Below are positions 23,517-33,800 of a stretch of 44,495 nucleotides of DNA, one piece after another. The translations under genes and the position numbers were made by a program. The notes under the pieces are model-generated. The model worked only from the letters and a program-made list of their open reading frames with translations, was not told the origin of the DNA and did not search any database. Numbering within the stretch: position 1 is the stretch's first letter; each line of letters starts with the position of its first letter. Origin of the DNA: Verrucomicrobiota bacterium (GTDB lineage Bacteria > Chlamydiota > Chlamydiia > Chlamydiales > Rhabdochlamydiaceae); assembly GCA_018239665.1 (NCBI GenBank), contig JAFEGV010000013.1, positions 1-44,495 on the forward strand, written 5' to 3'.

Positions 23517-23827
23517 AAATGCATAATTAAGCTGATTTCGTAACTAATTTGTTCGTTCATAATTATACTTATTTAAAATGATAATTGCAAGTTTTTGATA
23601 ATTAATAGTTTATGTAGTATTAAATATTTTAGTTTATTTAATGCGTAAATTGTTGGTTTTAATAGTGATAGTAATTTTGTTTGTTAAAATTAGTTTGTTT
23701 TTGCGAATTTAGTTAAATATTTAAGTGTGTTTTAGTAAAATATATATGTCGAAACCCATTAACCAATAAAAAAGAGAATCATGGTCTTTTAAACTATTTA
23801 ATTTACAATTGCCCAAAGGGGGCTGCT
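23517..23827. other. AT-rich divergent promoter region
   Basis: About 310 bases between divergent effector-like genes, AT-rich in the same style as 21174-21783 (for example TTTGTTTGTTAAAATTAG). It must contain both promoters; none can be fixed with confidence. The plus-strand gene's ribosome site AAAGGGGG is at its right end. Confidence 0.4.
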
Positions 23828-26185
23828 ATGGCATCAAAAACACAATATCTTCCAGTTCCGAATGATCCAGTTACACAAACTGGCACGGGAAAACTCAACG
23901 TCGAAGCATATTTGCCAACCCAACAGCGGCTACCTATCCATTGCTTACCGCGCGATGCGGTCCTCCCTTACATTTTTCAACAACGACATGCAAGTGAATC
24001 AGCTCCGTTATTGGCGCCTTCGCGCACGGTTCCAATTGCTCCCGAATTCGCTCCGCTTTTAGCTCCGGAGGCGCAGGGCTTTTTAAAAGTTCTTGCGGCA
24101 CAGTCTGAAAAAAGCAGCTCGACTACATACCCCATTTCCGGAGGTGCAGGGTCGACGGAAGACGTCGTGGCCGATATCTCTTATTTCGGAAGGACTTTGG
24201 CCGATTTGGGAACCGATCCTGTCTACCAAGCGATCGGTGTGACGACGGGTGAAAACGTGTTCATGGGATTTTATGCGGCATACAAAGCATGGGACCGATT
24301 CCAAAAAGCTTCGCGCGTTGGAGATTTCGGGGGCAAGGTCGACGGCGGTTTAGATACGCTTCGCGGCGTTACGCAAGGGATCGGAGGCGGATTTTACCTT
24401 GCTTATCGCGGCACGAATATCGCCTGCGAGATCGGCAATGTCAATACGGCAATGAATGCGACGACCGCGCTTGGGAAAGCGACATTTGCTATCAGCGTGA
24501 TCGGGAACTTCTTTTTCGGCCTTTTCTATTTGTTCATGGGCGTATGGGGGGGCTACCACTTGTACCGATCAGGCAAGTTTTTGCATGGCATGAACAAAAC
24601 AGATGCTACCATCCCGTTTTTGATCGCTCAAGCGTATGCCGACACGCACGAAAAGCTGCGCTCGCTGCGAACTGAAGGGGCCCCGAGACAAGCTAGCTTT
24701 AAAAAAGATTTAAGGAAAAAGTGCTTGAATGAGTTTGCCGACCAGTTCCTCGCATGGCAGAAGCAGCTCAAAAAAGATGGCAATTTCGAAGGAGAAGAGC
24801 TCAGCCGTTCTCAGATGAAAGAAGTTGTGACGGCGCTTTTTAACGCAATTGATGCAAGTCCGGCTGCTAAAGCTGCTTATCTGCAAGACTATTGCAAAAA
24901 AATGGGCTTGAATCCTGATGAAGTTGACTACTTGGACCTTTCCTCGATGGAGATCTGCGGATTGAAATTGGAAGAGCAGCACCGCCAGATGCGCAAAGAA
25001 GCTCGATTTGAGCGCGCAGTTGGAGGGGAAGCTCTTGAAAAAGTGAAAAATGCCTACAAAAACGGGCTGGCAGAGCGCTTGGCATCCGATGATCCAAACG
25101 TTCAAGCTACAGCTGAAACTGAAGCTGCCGCATTGGAAAAAACTGTGCGCAGCGCGCTCATCAAGAACTTGGTCATATTCGGCACGTTTGTCCTGATCGG
25201 GATCTTAGGCGTAGTGGTCTCAGTAGCTACGATCGGATTGTTTGCATTGCCCCCAGGATGGGCGCTTGCAATGTTGATCTTGACCGTCGCCCTTGTTGTC
25301 GCTATGGCAGGGATCGATATCTACTTCTGGAAAACAGGAATGGAGTCGAGCGCGAAGCCGGGCGAGTACGATAAGATGTTTATCATCGCTATCTCAACGG
25401 TCTTGGTTGTTTCCATGATTGTCGCGATAGGCTTGACATTTGGATATGGACTCCCTCTGCTTCCGCTTGTCTTAACTCTGATCATGGGTGACTTAGGCCT
25501 TGCAGTCTGCGCCTATGGCTATGTGAAAACAGACGAGCGTGAAATGAAATGGAAAGCGGACCACCCCGACCTCGAGCGCGTTGAGAACAGATTGCCAGCA
25601 GATGATGGTGCAGATGTTGAGCTCGATGAGCGCACGACGGCCCTGTTCAAGAAGCTTTCCAAGGCAGACCGCCAAGCGGTGCGAGCCGAGTACTTTAGAC
25701 AAAGCGCTCAGCTCCATTTTAAAAAGCATGAGTATGCGCAGTTAGATGCAACCGGCGATTTTGGCGGCAGGTATCTGGACCGCGCAGTCTCATTAGAGCC
25801 TGATGCAGCGGGTGCTGAGTACAGCATTTTAGAGCGCGCGGCCAAAAAGACGGCCAAGGTCTACTGGGAGAAATGGCACCATGCAGAAGACGAGCTTGCC
25901 AAGGAGAATGCCATCAAGATGCACGCGTTCATGGAGCTTCTCAAATTGCAAGGAAGGGATGCTTTGCAGGCGCAGCTTAGAGACATCAAAGATGATGCTG
26001 AGTTGTACAACGCCTTTAAAGCAAACATCTACTACTTGTGCAAACGAGCGGAGAGCGCCAAGGACTTGAAAACGGTCATCCACGCTGTCCGAACTGCTGA
26101 CCAAGTGGAAGATCCTGCTTTAGCCAACGAACAGTTGAAAAGGGTCCAGGAGATCTACGACCATACAACGCATTGCGCTGCATAA
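23828..26185 (+). CDS. Multi-pass membrane protein, 785 aa, inclusion-membrane-like; paralogue of the next gene
   Basis: 785 residues starting after AAAGGGGG (six-base spacing). There is no signal peptide. The first 110 residues are Pro-rich. Hydrophobic segments lie at about 217-240, 447-471, 475-500, 517-538 and 541-563. The last four form two closely spaced pairs joined by a hinge with PGEYDK (511-516). Long charged helical regions lie between (250-440) and after (565-785). Bilobed hydrophobic pairs are typical of chlamydial Inc proteins, so insertion into the host-derived inclusion membrane is plausible but inferred. The 476-aa protein downstream shares the N-terminal pattern (YLPVPNDPV against YFPSRSEPA), the four-segment block and the PG-x-YDK hinge, and is clearly a paralogue. 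Confidence 0.68.
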   Translation: MASKTQYLPVPNDPVTQTGTGKLNVEAYLPTQQRLPIHCLPRDAVLPYIFQQRHASESAPLLAPSRTVPIAPEFAPLLAPEAQGFLKVLAAQSEKSSSTTYPISGGAGSTEDVVADISYFGRTLADLGTDPVYQAIGVTTGENVFMGFYAAYKAWDRFQKASRVGDFGGKVDGGLDTLRGVTQGIGGGFYLAYRGTNIACEIGNVNTAMNATTALGKATFAISVIGNFFFGLFYLFMGVWGGYHLYRSGKFLHGMNKTDATIPFLIAQAYADTHEKLRSLRTEGAPRQASFKKDLRKKCLNEFADQFLAWQKQLKKDGNFEGEELSRSQMKEVVTALFNAIDASPAAKAAYLQDYCKKMGLNPDEVDYLDLSSMEICGLKLEEQHRQMRKEARFERAVGGEALEKVKNAYKNGLAERLASDDPNVQATAETEAAALEKTVRSALIKNLVIFGTFVLIGILGVVVSVATIGLFALPPGWALAMLILTVALVVAMAGIDIYFWKTGMESSAKPGEYDKMFIIAISTVLVVSMIVAIGLTFGYGLPLLPLVLTLIMGDLGLAVCAYGYVKTDEREMKWKADHPDLERVENRLPADDGADVELDERTTALFKKLSKADRQAVRAEYFRQSAQLHFKKHEYAQLDATGDFGGRYLDRAVSLEPDAAGAEYSILERAAKKTAKVYWEKWHHAEDELAKENAIKMHAFMELLKLQGRDALQAQLRDIKDDAELYNAFKANIYYLCKRAESAKDLKTVIHAVRTADQVEDPALANEQLKRVQEIYDHTTHCAA

Positions 26186-26219
26186 TGATAAGACAGCTGC
26201 ATCCATCTATTTATCTTTT

Positions 26220-26250
26220 GATTTTTTCCCGCCAACGGCGGGAAAAAATC
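26220..26250. terminator. Hairpin terminator after the 785-aa gene
   Basis: A perfect 14-bp stem (GATTTTTTCCCGCC and its complement) with the loop AAC, 34 bases after the stop. The six T/A pairs at its base give U-rich ends in either direction. Confidence 0.75.
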
Positions 26251-26297
26251 TTGCGTAACTAAATTTTCATTCCATTTTTTCGTTTTGATTTTCTTGG

Positions 26298-26367
26298 TAT
26301 AATATTGCCGGGCCGTAGGTGCAATTTCTCAATGGAAAAGTTGTTTTTAATAGCAATTTTTCATTGA
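26298..26367 (+). promoter_or_regulatory. Extended -10 promoter and leader hairpin of the 476-aa gene
   Basis: TATAAT at 26298-26303 is preceded by TTGG, resembling an extended -10; a -35 is weak. The leader then holds an inverted repeat (TCAATGGAAAAGTTG at 26329-26343 against CAATTTTTCATTGA at 26354-26367). The gene's GAGGG ribosome site and ATG follow about 10-20 bases later. The hairpin could affect translation. Confidence 0.5.
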
Positions 26368-26387
26368 ACCTCTGAGCCTGAGGGACA

Positions 26388-27818
26388 ATGGCGACAACTC
26401 TTGCAAATAATGTTTATTTTCCATCGCGCAGCGAACCGGCCGTACAGGCTGGAACAGCACACTTACGCTCGGCAAATCCGTTAAAAAATTCGTTGAATGT
26501 CAATTTTTTCTTACCGCATGCAGACGGACCGATGTTCCGTGTGGCGAATCCTCTCTTTTTCGATCCGGGGAAGATTCCAGCAAAGCAGCTGCAGAGCATT
26601 GCGTCTCCGGTGGCGATTGCCAGCGGCCCTTCTATGGAAAGCGCATCTGCCGAGAAAGTCATTTTAGGGCCGCTTGTCTTGGGAACAGGGGACATGGTCG
26701 CTGACCTCGCCGGCAAGACGAATGGGGTCTACAATCAGATCATCTTGATGCAAGGAGTGGAAGACCCGGTAGGCCTTGTCGGCATCAGCGTGGCATCTGT
26801 CTTCTCGATTGTTAGCGGAGCGTTCACGGCGTACGACGGATACCGCGAGGAGCGCCTTGCCAAAAAGATCGGAGATGTGTGGGGCCGAGCGTTGGCGGGG
26901 CTGAAAACGTTGCGCGGAACAGTGACAACGACGGCTACGACGATTTCTTTGCCGGCAAGGGCTCTCACTTTGACGGCGCTGGCAACGACATCGAAGGTGG
27001 CCTTGGCAGCTGCAAGTGTTTTATCGACCATTTCGGGGGCTTTGTTCAGCACGATCGGAGTGATCTATTTAGTGATCAATTCGATCAAAGTTCATTTGCA
27101 AAGGGGATTTGACCAGGAGCTTGCGGCAGTTCTGAACAATCCGGATCTTTCTCCTGAGGAGAAAAATGGCGCAGGGCTCGAGTTTTTACAAGGCAAATTG
27201 CGCGTGAGCGATGAAGAGAAGGCGGCCATCAGAGCGGATGTGGAAGGAACCCTGCGCTACCAAGACTTGTCGCTGGAGAAAAAAGAGGCGAAGATCGAGA
27301 GCAAGATATCGAAATTAGCCAAGAAAAAAGAAGAAGAGCTCAAGCGCGTCACAAGCGCTGATTGCGTGGACAAGATCAAGAATGCGGAGCCAAGTTCTGC
27401 TACAGAGGTGGTCGAAGCGGTTTTATCGCGAGCTCGCAAGAACATGATCTTTCATGCCCTGGGGATTACGATCAGCATCCTTGGAATTTCTGCGATGGTG
27501 ATCGGTCTTGCGTTTACAGGGCCAGGCGCGCTGCTTGCAGCCGGCATATTGAGCATGGTCGTCACTGCGGGGCTCTTTGGCTTTGACCTCTATTATCTGT
27601 TCCAAGATTTCCAGCAGAGCCAGCCTGGAAGATATGACAAATTATGTTTGCTCCTCTCTTCGATTTTAGGGTTTGGAGCGGCTACGGCAGCTATTTGTTT
27701 TTCAATGAACCCGATTGCGATCGGATGCGCGGCAGTCTTCGGGCTTGTTTGGCTGATGATCAATTTAATTTGCTTTTGGAGGCTTCGTCAGCTGGAAACA
27801 GCGCAGACGGCTTCTTAA
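26388..27818 (+). CDS. Multi-pass membrane protein, 476 aa, paralogue of the 785-aa protein
   Basis: 476 residues; GAGGG precedes the ATG by four bases. Hydrophobic segments lie at about 203-231, 353-375, 379-403, 419-440 and 442-464. The last four form two pairs around a hinge with PGRYDK (413-418), matching the PGEYDK hinge of the upstream protein. A charged, Lys/Glu-rich region (250-340, EKKEAKIESKISKLAKKKEE) separates the first from the later segments. Both also share a GLKTLRG/GLDTLRG segment in the N-terminal half. There is no signal peptide. It probably arose by duplication of its neighbour, with the long cytosolic C-terminal part lost. An Inc-like location is an inference. It is 15 bases upstream of the permuted NlpC/P60 gene and probably cotranscribed. 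Confidence 0.68.
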   Translation: MATTLANNVYFPSRSEPAVQAGTAHLRSANPLKNSLNVNFFLPHADGPMFRVANPLFFDPGKIPAKQLQSIASPVAIASGPSMESASAEKVILGPLVLGTGDMVADLAGKTNGVYNQIILMQGVEDPVGLVGISVASVFSIVSGAFTAYDGYREERLAKKIGDVWGRALAGLKTLRGTVTTTATTISLPARALTLTALATTSKVALAAASVLSTISGALFSTIGVIYLVINSIKVHLQRGFDQELAAVLNNPDLSPEEKNGAGLEFLQGKLRVSDEEKAAIRADVEGTLRYQDLSLEKKEAKIESKISKLAKKKEEELKRVTSADCVDKIKNAEPSSATEVVEAVLSRARKNMIFHALGITISILGISAMVIGLAFTGPGALLAAGILSMVVTAGLFGFDLYYLFQDFQQSQPGRYDKLCLLLSSILGFGAATAAICFSMNPIAIGCAAVFGLVWLMINLICFWRLRQLETAQTAS

Positions 27819-27833
27819 TAATAAGGTATAATC

Positions 27834-29195
27834 ATGACGACACAGACATTTTCATTGTCAAAAGGGGCGATAGACCACTATTTAGGAATCAGATCGCAAC
27901 CCGTATTCGCTCCCGCTAAGGCCGCTTCAACTTACTTAAGCCCTCCCGTAAGCGAGGCGCCCCGTTCTGCTCTTCCATTAAAAGAGCGGCTGCCCGTTTA
28001 TGAAGGATTGTTCGGTTCGATCTGGGGACGGGTCCTCAACTTGTTTGAGCATACGATTGCAATCGAGGACCGCAATGGCGCTTGCTCCTATGTCAAAGTG
28101 TCGAAATTGACAGAAGAGCTGTTGAAGCCTGATATGGGACGTCCAGCAGCATCCCATTTTGCTGCGCAGACGAAACAGGTCCAGCAGCTCGTCCTAGAAA
28201 ACCTCCAACCGATCATAGGCCAGCCGATCACATGGGAAAAAGTGGAAGGGCTGTTTCAAGCCTTTAGGACAAGCGAAATGTTGACCCGATTGAGGGGAGC
28301 CGATTGCCCTGCAGTCAAACAGGCGGTTTCAGAGCGGTTGGAATCCTTAAAACATCGGCATCTTGAAGTGCTTGAGTATGGTTCCGCAGAAGTCACGAGC
28401 AAATTAAAGGTTGGCGATATCTTGTTCAAAAAGGTCCACGAGGATGATTTTAATCCCGTTGTGCTTGGACAGACGATTGCCTATCCGTTCATGGGGGCGC
28501 CAAAAGAGAGGGAAGGATATAAGTTCAGCCATGCCGCCATCTACCTTGGAAATGGGCGGATCGCGGAAGCATCTCCCCATCTAGATGGGTGCGAGGTGAG
28601 GTCCTTGCCGATGAACGATCCCCGTTTTGGCTTGGACGGAGTCCACAAAACGCGGTTTTTGGTCTGCCGTTTCCATGACGAAGAAATTGCTAGGGAAGCA
28701 GCTGAGATCGCCGAGTCGGTCGCCCAGCCCGTTTCCGCTTACAACGGGGGCCCTGGCGATGCGACCGAGTACCAATACACCAAGGTCCATGCAATGCGCT
28801 CCTTGTGGCATACAGCTTCATTTGGGCCGTTTGCCAGATACCGCTATATGAAGCAGTACATCGATGACCACAAAGGGGAAAAGCCGATCGACTTCATCGA
28901 CCTCAAAAGCTTCTTCTGTTCTTATTTTGTGGGCTACTGCTACCAGACTGCTGAAAGCCGCCGCGTGATGCCGGCGATCCTTGGCGAAGAGGATGCGCCC
29001 AAGAAAGGATATACTTCTATCGGCAGCGCTATTTTTCGAGGGCTCTGGGCGCGCCTGCGCAGGATATGCAATTGGAAAGAGATGAGCGATGCCGTGAAGC
29101 TGCAGTTTGACGCCAAGAGGCTGACGCCGCAAAACTTCCGCAATTTCACGACAGCTCATCCCGAACTCTTTAGAGATGTCTTGATGTTAAGGTAA
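27834..29195 (+). CDS. Permuted NlpC/P60-like (YiiX-type) putative cysteine hydrolase
   Basis: 453 residues. The segment KVGDILF (192-198) followed by FSHAAIYLGNGRIAEASP (231-248) is the His half of a permuted papain-like NlpC/P60 fold (candidate H233 and E245). FFCSYFVGYCYQ (360-371) supplies the candidate nucleophile C362. The order GD, His, Glu, then Cys is that of YiiX/YaeF/LRAT-like enzymes, which act on peptides, amides or acyl esters. The N-terminal 190 residues are unique and start with a Ser/Pro-rich stretch without a Sec signal. Being 15 bases behind an Inc-like membrane protein, with an AAGG site, it is likely coexpressed and may be a secreted effector acting on a host or envelope substrate. 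Substrate unknown. The fold call rests on motifs only. Confidence 0.62.
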   Translation: MTTQTFSLSKGAIDHYLGIRSQPVFAPAKAASTYLSPPVSEAPRSALPLKERLPVYEGLFGSIWGRVLNLFEHTIAIEDRNGACSYVKVSKLTEELLKPDMGRPAASHFAAQTKQVQQLVLENLQPIIGQPITWEKVEGLFQAFRTSEMLTRLRGADCPAVKQAVSERLESLKHRHLEVLEYGSAEVTSKLKVGDILFKKVHEDDFNPVVLGQTIAYPFMGAPKEREGYKFSHAAIYLGNGRIAEASPHLDGCEVRSLPMNDPRFGLDGVHKTRFLVCRFHDEEIAREAAEIAESVAQPVSAYNGGPGDATEYQYTKVHAMRSLWHTASFGPFARYRYMKQYIDDHKGEKPIDFIDLKSFFCSYFVGYCYQTAESRRVMPAILGEEDAPKKGYTSIGSAIFRGLWARLRRICNWKEMSDAVKLQFDAKRLTPQNFRNFTTAHPELFRDVLMLR

Positions 29196-29256
29196 TCAAT
29201 TGGGTAGAACTATCTTCTTAGAGTCTGTTAACAGAGATTCTTAGGAGTTCTGCCCC

Positions 29257-30135
29257 ATGGACCTTGCTTTAGCTGATTTTTTGTCCTACATCGCTTCTGA
29301 AAAGGGGCTGTCTTCCAACACGGTCGCCGCCTATCGGCGCGACCTCGAGATGTTCTTTGATCTTCTAAAAGGCAAGGGCAAGCAGGAGCTGACAGAGGTT
29401 GCCGAGAGTGACGTGATCGCTTTTTTAGCGCAGCTAAAAAGCCAGCAGTACGCCAGCAGCTCGGTCTGCAGGTCGCTTGTTGCCGTGAAGGTCTTTTTTC
29501 GGTTTTTCAAACGGGAAAAATTGATCTCTGTCGATCCCACTGCCAACCTGGACTCTCCTAAACTTTGGCAGTTGATCCCCGAGGTCCTCACCTATAAGGA
29601 AGTCGATGCCCTTCTCAAGTGCCCAGACCCTTCCGATCCGATGGGAGCGCGCGACAGGGCGATCTTTGAGGTGATGTACGCGTCAGGCCTTCGGGTCTCT
29701 GAGGTATGTGGCTTAAACCTGTTCGACATCAGCGAGAACACTGTGCGCGTCAAAGGCAAAGGAGGAAAAGAGAGGATCATTCCGATCGCACAGGCGGCAA
29801 TCGAGGCGGTCGACCACTACCTGATCCATTTCCGCAGCGCGCCTCCCGATCAGAAAGATGTCCCTTTGTTTGTCTCATCTCAAGGCAAGCGGATCGATCG
29901 GACGCTCGTTTGGCAGAGGATCAAGTTATATGGCAAAAAGGCAGGCATTGATAAACCTCTTTCGCCGCATACGCTGCGCCATTCGTTTGCAACCCACCTT
30001 CTGGAAAATGGGGCGGACCTGCGCGTGATCCAAGAGATGCTGGGGCATGCCAGCGTGGCGACGACCGATCGCTACACACACATCAGCCAGCAGCACCTCA
30101 CCCAAGCCTTCTCCAACTTCCACCCCCGTCCCTAG
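29257..30135 (+). CDS. xerD: Tyrosine recombinase XerD (XerC/XerD family)
   Basis: 292 residues. An N-terminal SAM-like core-binding domain (LSSNTVAAYRRDLEMFF) precedes the catalytic domain, which has all the family residues: R146 (YASGLRVSEV), Lys in VKGKGGKER (166-171), H238-x2-R241 (SPHTLRHSFATH), H264 (LGHAS) and Tyr273 (DRYTHI). XerC and XerD resolve chromosome dimers at dif. The ending FSNFHPRP and the GADLRVIQEMLGHA segment look more like XerD than XerC, but the distinction is not firm. The start is at 29257 in CCCCATGG, with GGAG upstream. An inverted repeat sits between the previous gene and this one. A very large palindrome follows; I found no dif site here. Confidence 0.88.
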   Translation: MDLALADFLSYIASEKGLSSNTVAAYRRDLEMFFDLLKGKGKQELTEVAESDVIAFLAQLKSQQYASSSVCRSLVAVKVFFRFFKREKLISVDPTANLDSPKLWQLIPEVLTYKEVDALLKCPDPSDPMGARDRAIFEVMYASGLRVSEVCGLNLFDISENTVRVKGKGGKERIIPIAQAAIEAVDHYLIHFRSAPPDQKDVPLFVSSQGKRIDRTLVWQRIKLYGKKAGIDKPLSPHTLRHSFATHLLENGADLRVIQEMLGHASVATTDRYTHISQQHLTQAFSNFHPRP

Positions 30136-30190
30136 GAATAGTTTTTCTTGTAGGTAATTAATAAGTAAAAGTTGCTTTGGGGCTTTCTAG

Positions 30191-30748
30191 AGACATGTCG
30201 GATGGGGCGTCCCAAGGGCGCACCTCCCGCGACCACCTTGAGCCTCACCTCGCTTCACAAAACCGCGTCCTCGGAATCGGTCCGTGCAAAGCACTGTCCC
30301 GCCGCCCTAACGGGCTTTCCTGCGGTGCGCTTTTGTTTTACGATCTGAGGCCATCGGCTGCTCGTAGCGCTTGCTTCCCGCCCGGACTTCGTCTCGATTG
30401 GGCGAGTCCCGCATCGCGTCGACTCGCAGAGCCTATTCTAAATAGATAACACTTATCCTTTGTAAGTACCGATTCATTCAGAATTTTGAAAGTGTATTAT
30501 CGTAGAACCAAGAAAGTTGGCTCTGCGAGTCGACGCGAGTTGGGACCCGTCCCGAAAGGGAGGGGAAACGAGCGCTACGAGCAGCCAATGGCCTCAGATC
30601 GCAATGCTAAATCGCAGCGCAGGAAAGCCGTTAGGCGGCGGGCTAGTGTTCTACACAGCCCGCTTCAGAGCATGTGATTTAGCGAAGCGAGGTGAGGCTC
30701 AAGGTGGTCGCGGGAGGTGCGCCCTTGGGGCGCACCATCCGACATGTC
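30191..30748. repeat. 558-bp inverted repeat (arms about 240 bp) bounded by GACATGTC
   Basis: The left arm (30191-30432) and right arm (30519-30748) are reverse complements over most of their length, including a perfect 46-bp stretch (30211-30256 with 30684-30729). The interior loop of about 86 bases is AT-rich. The octamer GACATGTC occurs at both ends (30192-30199, 30741-30748). It is self-complementary, so it is also a direct repeat. The outer flanks resemble the short hairpin at 11379-11462. It fills the 670-base gap between convergent xerD and the RND gene and would fold into a huge RNA hairpin. Open frames inside (30177-30449, 30517-30753) are artefacts. Confidence 0.9.
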
Positions 30749-30809
30749 TTTAGGTAGCCATGAAAAAGATCTTACCTATAAATCATTTCTAAAAAGAGTT
30801 TAATCTTGG

Positions 30810-33800
30810 CTATTGTCCGCCGCCGTTTGTTTCTTCAGGTTTGGGGTGTTTTTTGAGCTTGTTCATTTTTTCGTGGAAGGCTTCGACGTAGGTGTAGATC
30901 ACCGGCGTGAGGTAGAGGGTCAGGACTTGGGAGACGATCAATCCTCCGACGATCACAATACCAAGCGGGCGGCGGCTTTGCGCTGTCATGCCCCCGATGC
31001 CAAGGGCGATCGGAACTGCGCCCATCAATGCGGCAAAGGTGGTCATCAAGATAGGACGGCACCTGACCATGCAGGCGTGATAGATCGCATCGTGTATCGA
31101 TCTGCCCTCATGAATGCGGGACTCGTTGGCAAAGTCGATCATGATAATCCCGTTTTTCAGTACGATTCCCAACAGCATGATCAATCCGACGAAAGCATAG
31201 AGGGAAAGTGTCTCTCCGAAGAGGAATAGGCTGAGAAGACCTCCTAAGGCAGCTGGCGGCAAAGTCGACATCACAGTGATCGGAGGATAGAAGTTCTCAT
31301 AAAGGATCCCCAAGATGACATAGATGATGAAGATGGTGATAATGAGCAAGTATTGGAGGTTGGCAAAGGAAGTTTGGAAGATGTTGGCCGCTCCCTGAAC
31401 GCTGCCGAACACTGTGGGGGGCAGGACCTCGCGTGCGGTCTTTTGGACATCATTGAGCGCAGTTTCAAGGGCGGCGTTGCCAAGGTTAAAAGAGATTGTT
31501 GCTGAGGGTAGTGTATTGATGTGGTTCACAGTAAGCGGGCCGACCGATTCTGAAATCCGAGTTACGGAGCTTAAGGGAACCATCTTGTTTGTCGAGGAGC
31601 GGAGCCAGAGCTGTTTAACCTGTGCGGGCTCGCTGTAGAATTTTGGAAATGTCTCCATAATGGCGTAGTACTGGTTGTCGGGCATGTTGATCGGAGATAG
31701 GTTGGTTCCTGCATAAGCTAAACTGAATGCATTTTCGATGTCGTAAGCTGTGACGTTGTAAATAGATGCCCGATCGCGCAGGATCTCGACATTGAGCTGA
31801 GGCTGGGTGATGTCGAGATCGCTGACCACATCTTTGATCGTTGTGAGCTTTTTCAGCGCAGCTTCAAATTTGGGAGCGTATTCATACAGGTCGTCTGAGC
31901 TTAAGCTTTGCACGGTAAACTGGTAGGCGGCCTTGCTATCGACGGCGCCGACTTGAAGGTTGATCAGCGGCAAGGGCTTTAAAAACGTTGCTACCCCGGG
32001 GATCGAGTTCATTTTCGGACGCAGACTTTTTAATACTCCCGCAAGAGGAAGGCGGTCCTGCAGCGGCTTTAAGTGGATATAGAGGATCCCTTCATTATCT
32101 TGGGGATAGCCTCCAACGGCTGCTACTTTTGTGACATTGGGATCGGTAACGGCCATTTTAGCGAGCTGTTCCATGTAGTCGCCAAGGATGAAAGGAGAGG
32201 TGCCGTCGACTGTCTGGACATAGGCTTCGACAAGCCCTAAGTCGTCGGGGGGCAAAAAGTCCTTGGGCAGCTTTGCTAGAAGGAGCAATGAGGCGGCGAG
32301 GCTTAGCGCGCCGACGCCAAGGATTGTTTTTTTATGGTTGAGAGACCATTCGAGGGTAGGTCCATAAATATCGAGGATTTTTTGATTAAAGGCCTCGGAA
32401 AATCTCTCGACGAAATTTTTCTTCCTTCCTTCGACATGGACGGGGATGAAGCGGCTGCACAAAAGCGGTGTCAGCGTTAGGGAAACGATGCCTGAAATTG
32501 CGACCGAGATCACGATCGTCATAGCAAACTCGTGCAGGACCCTTCCGATGATCCCTCCCATGAATATGAGCGGGACGAACACTGTGCAGAGGCAGAGGGT
32601 CATTGATAAGATCGTAAAGCCGATCTGCTTGGAGCCGTTGAGCGCCGCCTGCAGAGGAGATTCCCCATGCTCGACGTGGCGCACGATGTTTTCAAGGACA
32701 ACGATCGCGTCGTCGACGAGGAAGCCGATCGCAAGCGTGATCGCTAGCAGGGAGAGGATGTCGATGGTGAATCCAAGCTTCAGCATGATGATGAACGTCG
32801 CAAGCACTGACATCGGAATCGCGAAGACGGGGATGATCGTATCCCGGACTTTGCCTAAATAGAAGAAGATCACAAGGACGACCAGGATAAGGGCTACGCA
32901 CAGCGTGAACTGGACATCGTGGACAGATTCCCAGATGTAATCGGATTGGTCGTACATTCGGATCAACTGGACCGATCCTGGGAGCTCTGCCTGCAGTTGC
33001 GGAAGCAGGTTGTTGACCTCTTGGATAACTTGGAGGGTGTTTGCGCCGGGCTGCTTGCGCATCGCGATAGCGACCATCGGGGAGGCTTGCTCCCCTTCAA
33101 AGTAGGAAAAATACATCTTATCGTTTTGGATGCTGTCGATCGCTTTTCCAATATCGCGGAAGCGGGTGATGGAACCATTGTCGTTTTTAATGATGATTGG
33201 GTCATAGACGTCAGCGCTGTAGAGCTGTCCTTGGATGTCGACGGTGAACTCGCGGGAAAATCCATACAGGGTCCCGGTCGGAAGATACACGTTAGCAGTC
33301 TTAATGGCAGTGCCGACATCATTGATCCCGATGCCGCGGGCTAACATTTTCTGCGGGTCGACTCTAAGACGTACTGCGTAGGGGCTTCCATAGGTCTGAA
33401 CTTGAGAGACTCCTTCAAGGATGCTCAAGCGTTGTCCGAGGACGACATCGCCGTAGTTGTACAAATCGCCAAGGCTCAAATCGGGAGAAGTGATGACGAA
33501 GATCAAAATAGGCGTCGAAGTCGGATTGACCTTGCTATAGGTTGGCGCATAGGGCAGGTCTTGCGGCAGCTGGGCGCTGGCGGCGTTGATCGCAGACTGG
33601 ACATCGGGCGCTGCCAAATCGACGCTCCTGTCGAGGACGAACTGGAGGACGATGCTGGCGCTTCCCGTATAGCTTGTAGAGGAGATCGTCTGAATGCCTT
33701 GGATCGATGTGAACTGCCTTTCAAGGGGAACGACGACGTTGTTGGCGATCGTTTGAGGGTCTGCGCCAGGGTAGTCGACGCTGACTTCAATGGTGGGATA

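Noticed and set aside
30177..30753. Frames of 63-90 residues between xerD and the RND gene
   Set aside because: They lie inside the arms of the large inverted repeat and encode low-quality Arg/Ser-rich products.
30136..30809. dif site next to the xerD-like gene
   Set aside because: The loop and flanks of the large palindrome show no 28-bp XerC/XerD-type site that I can recognise.
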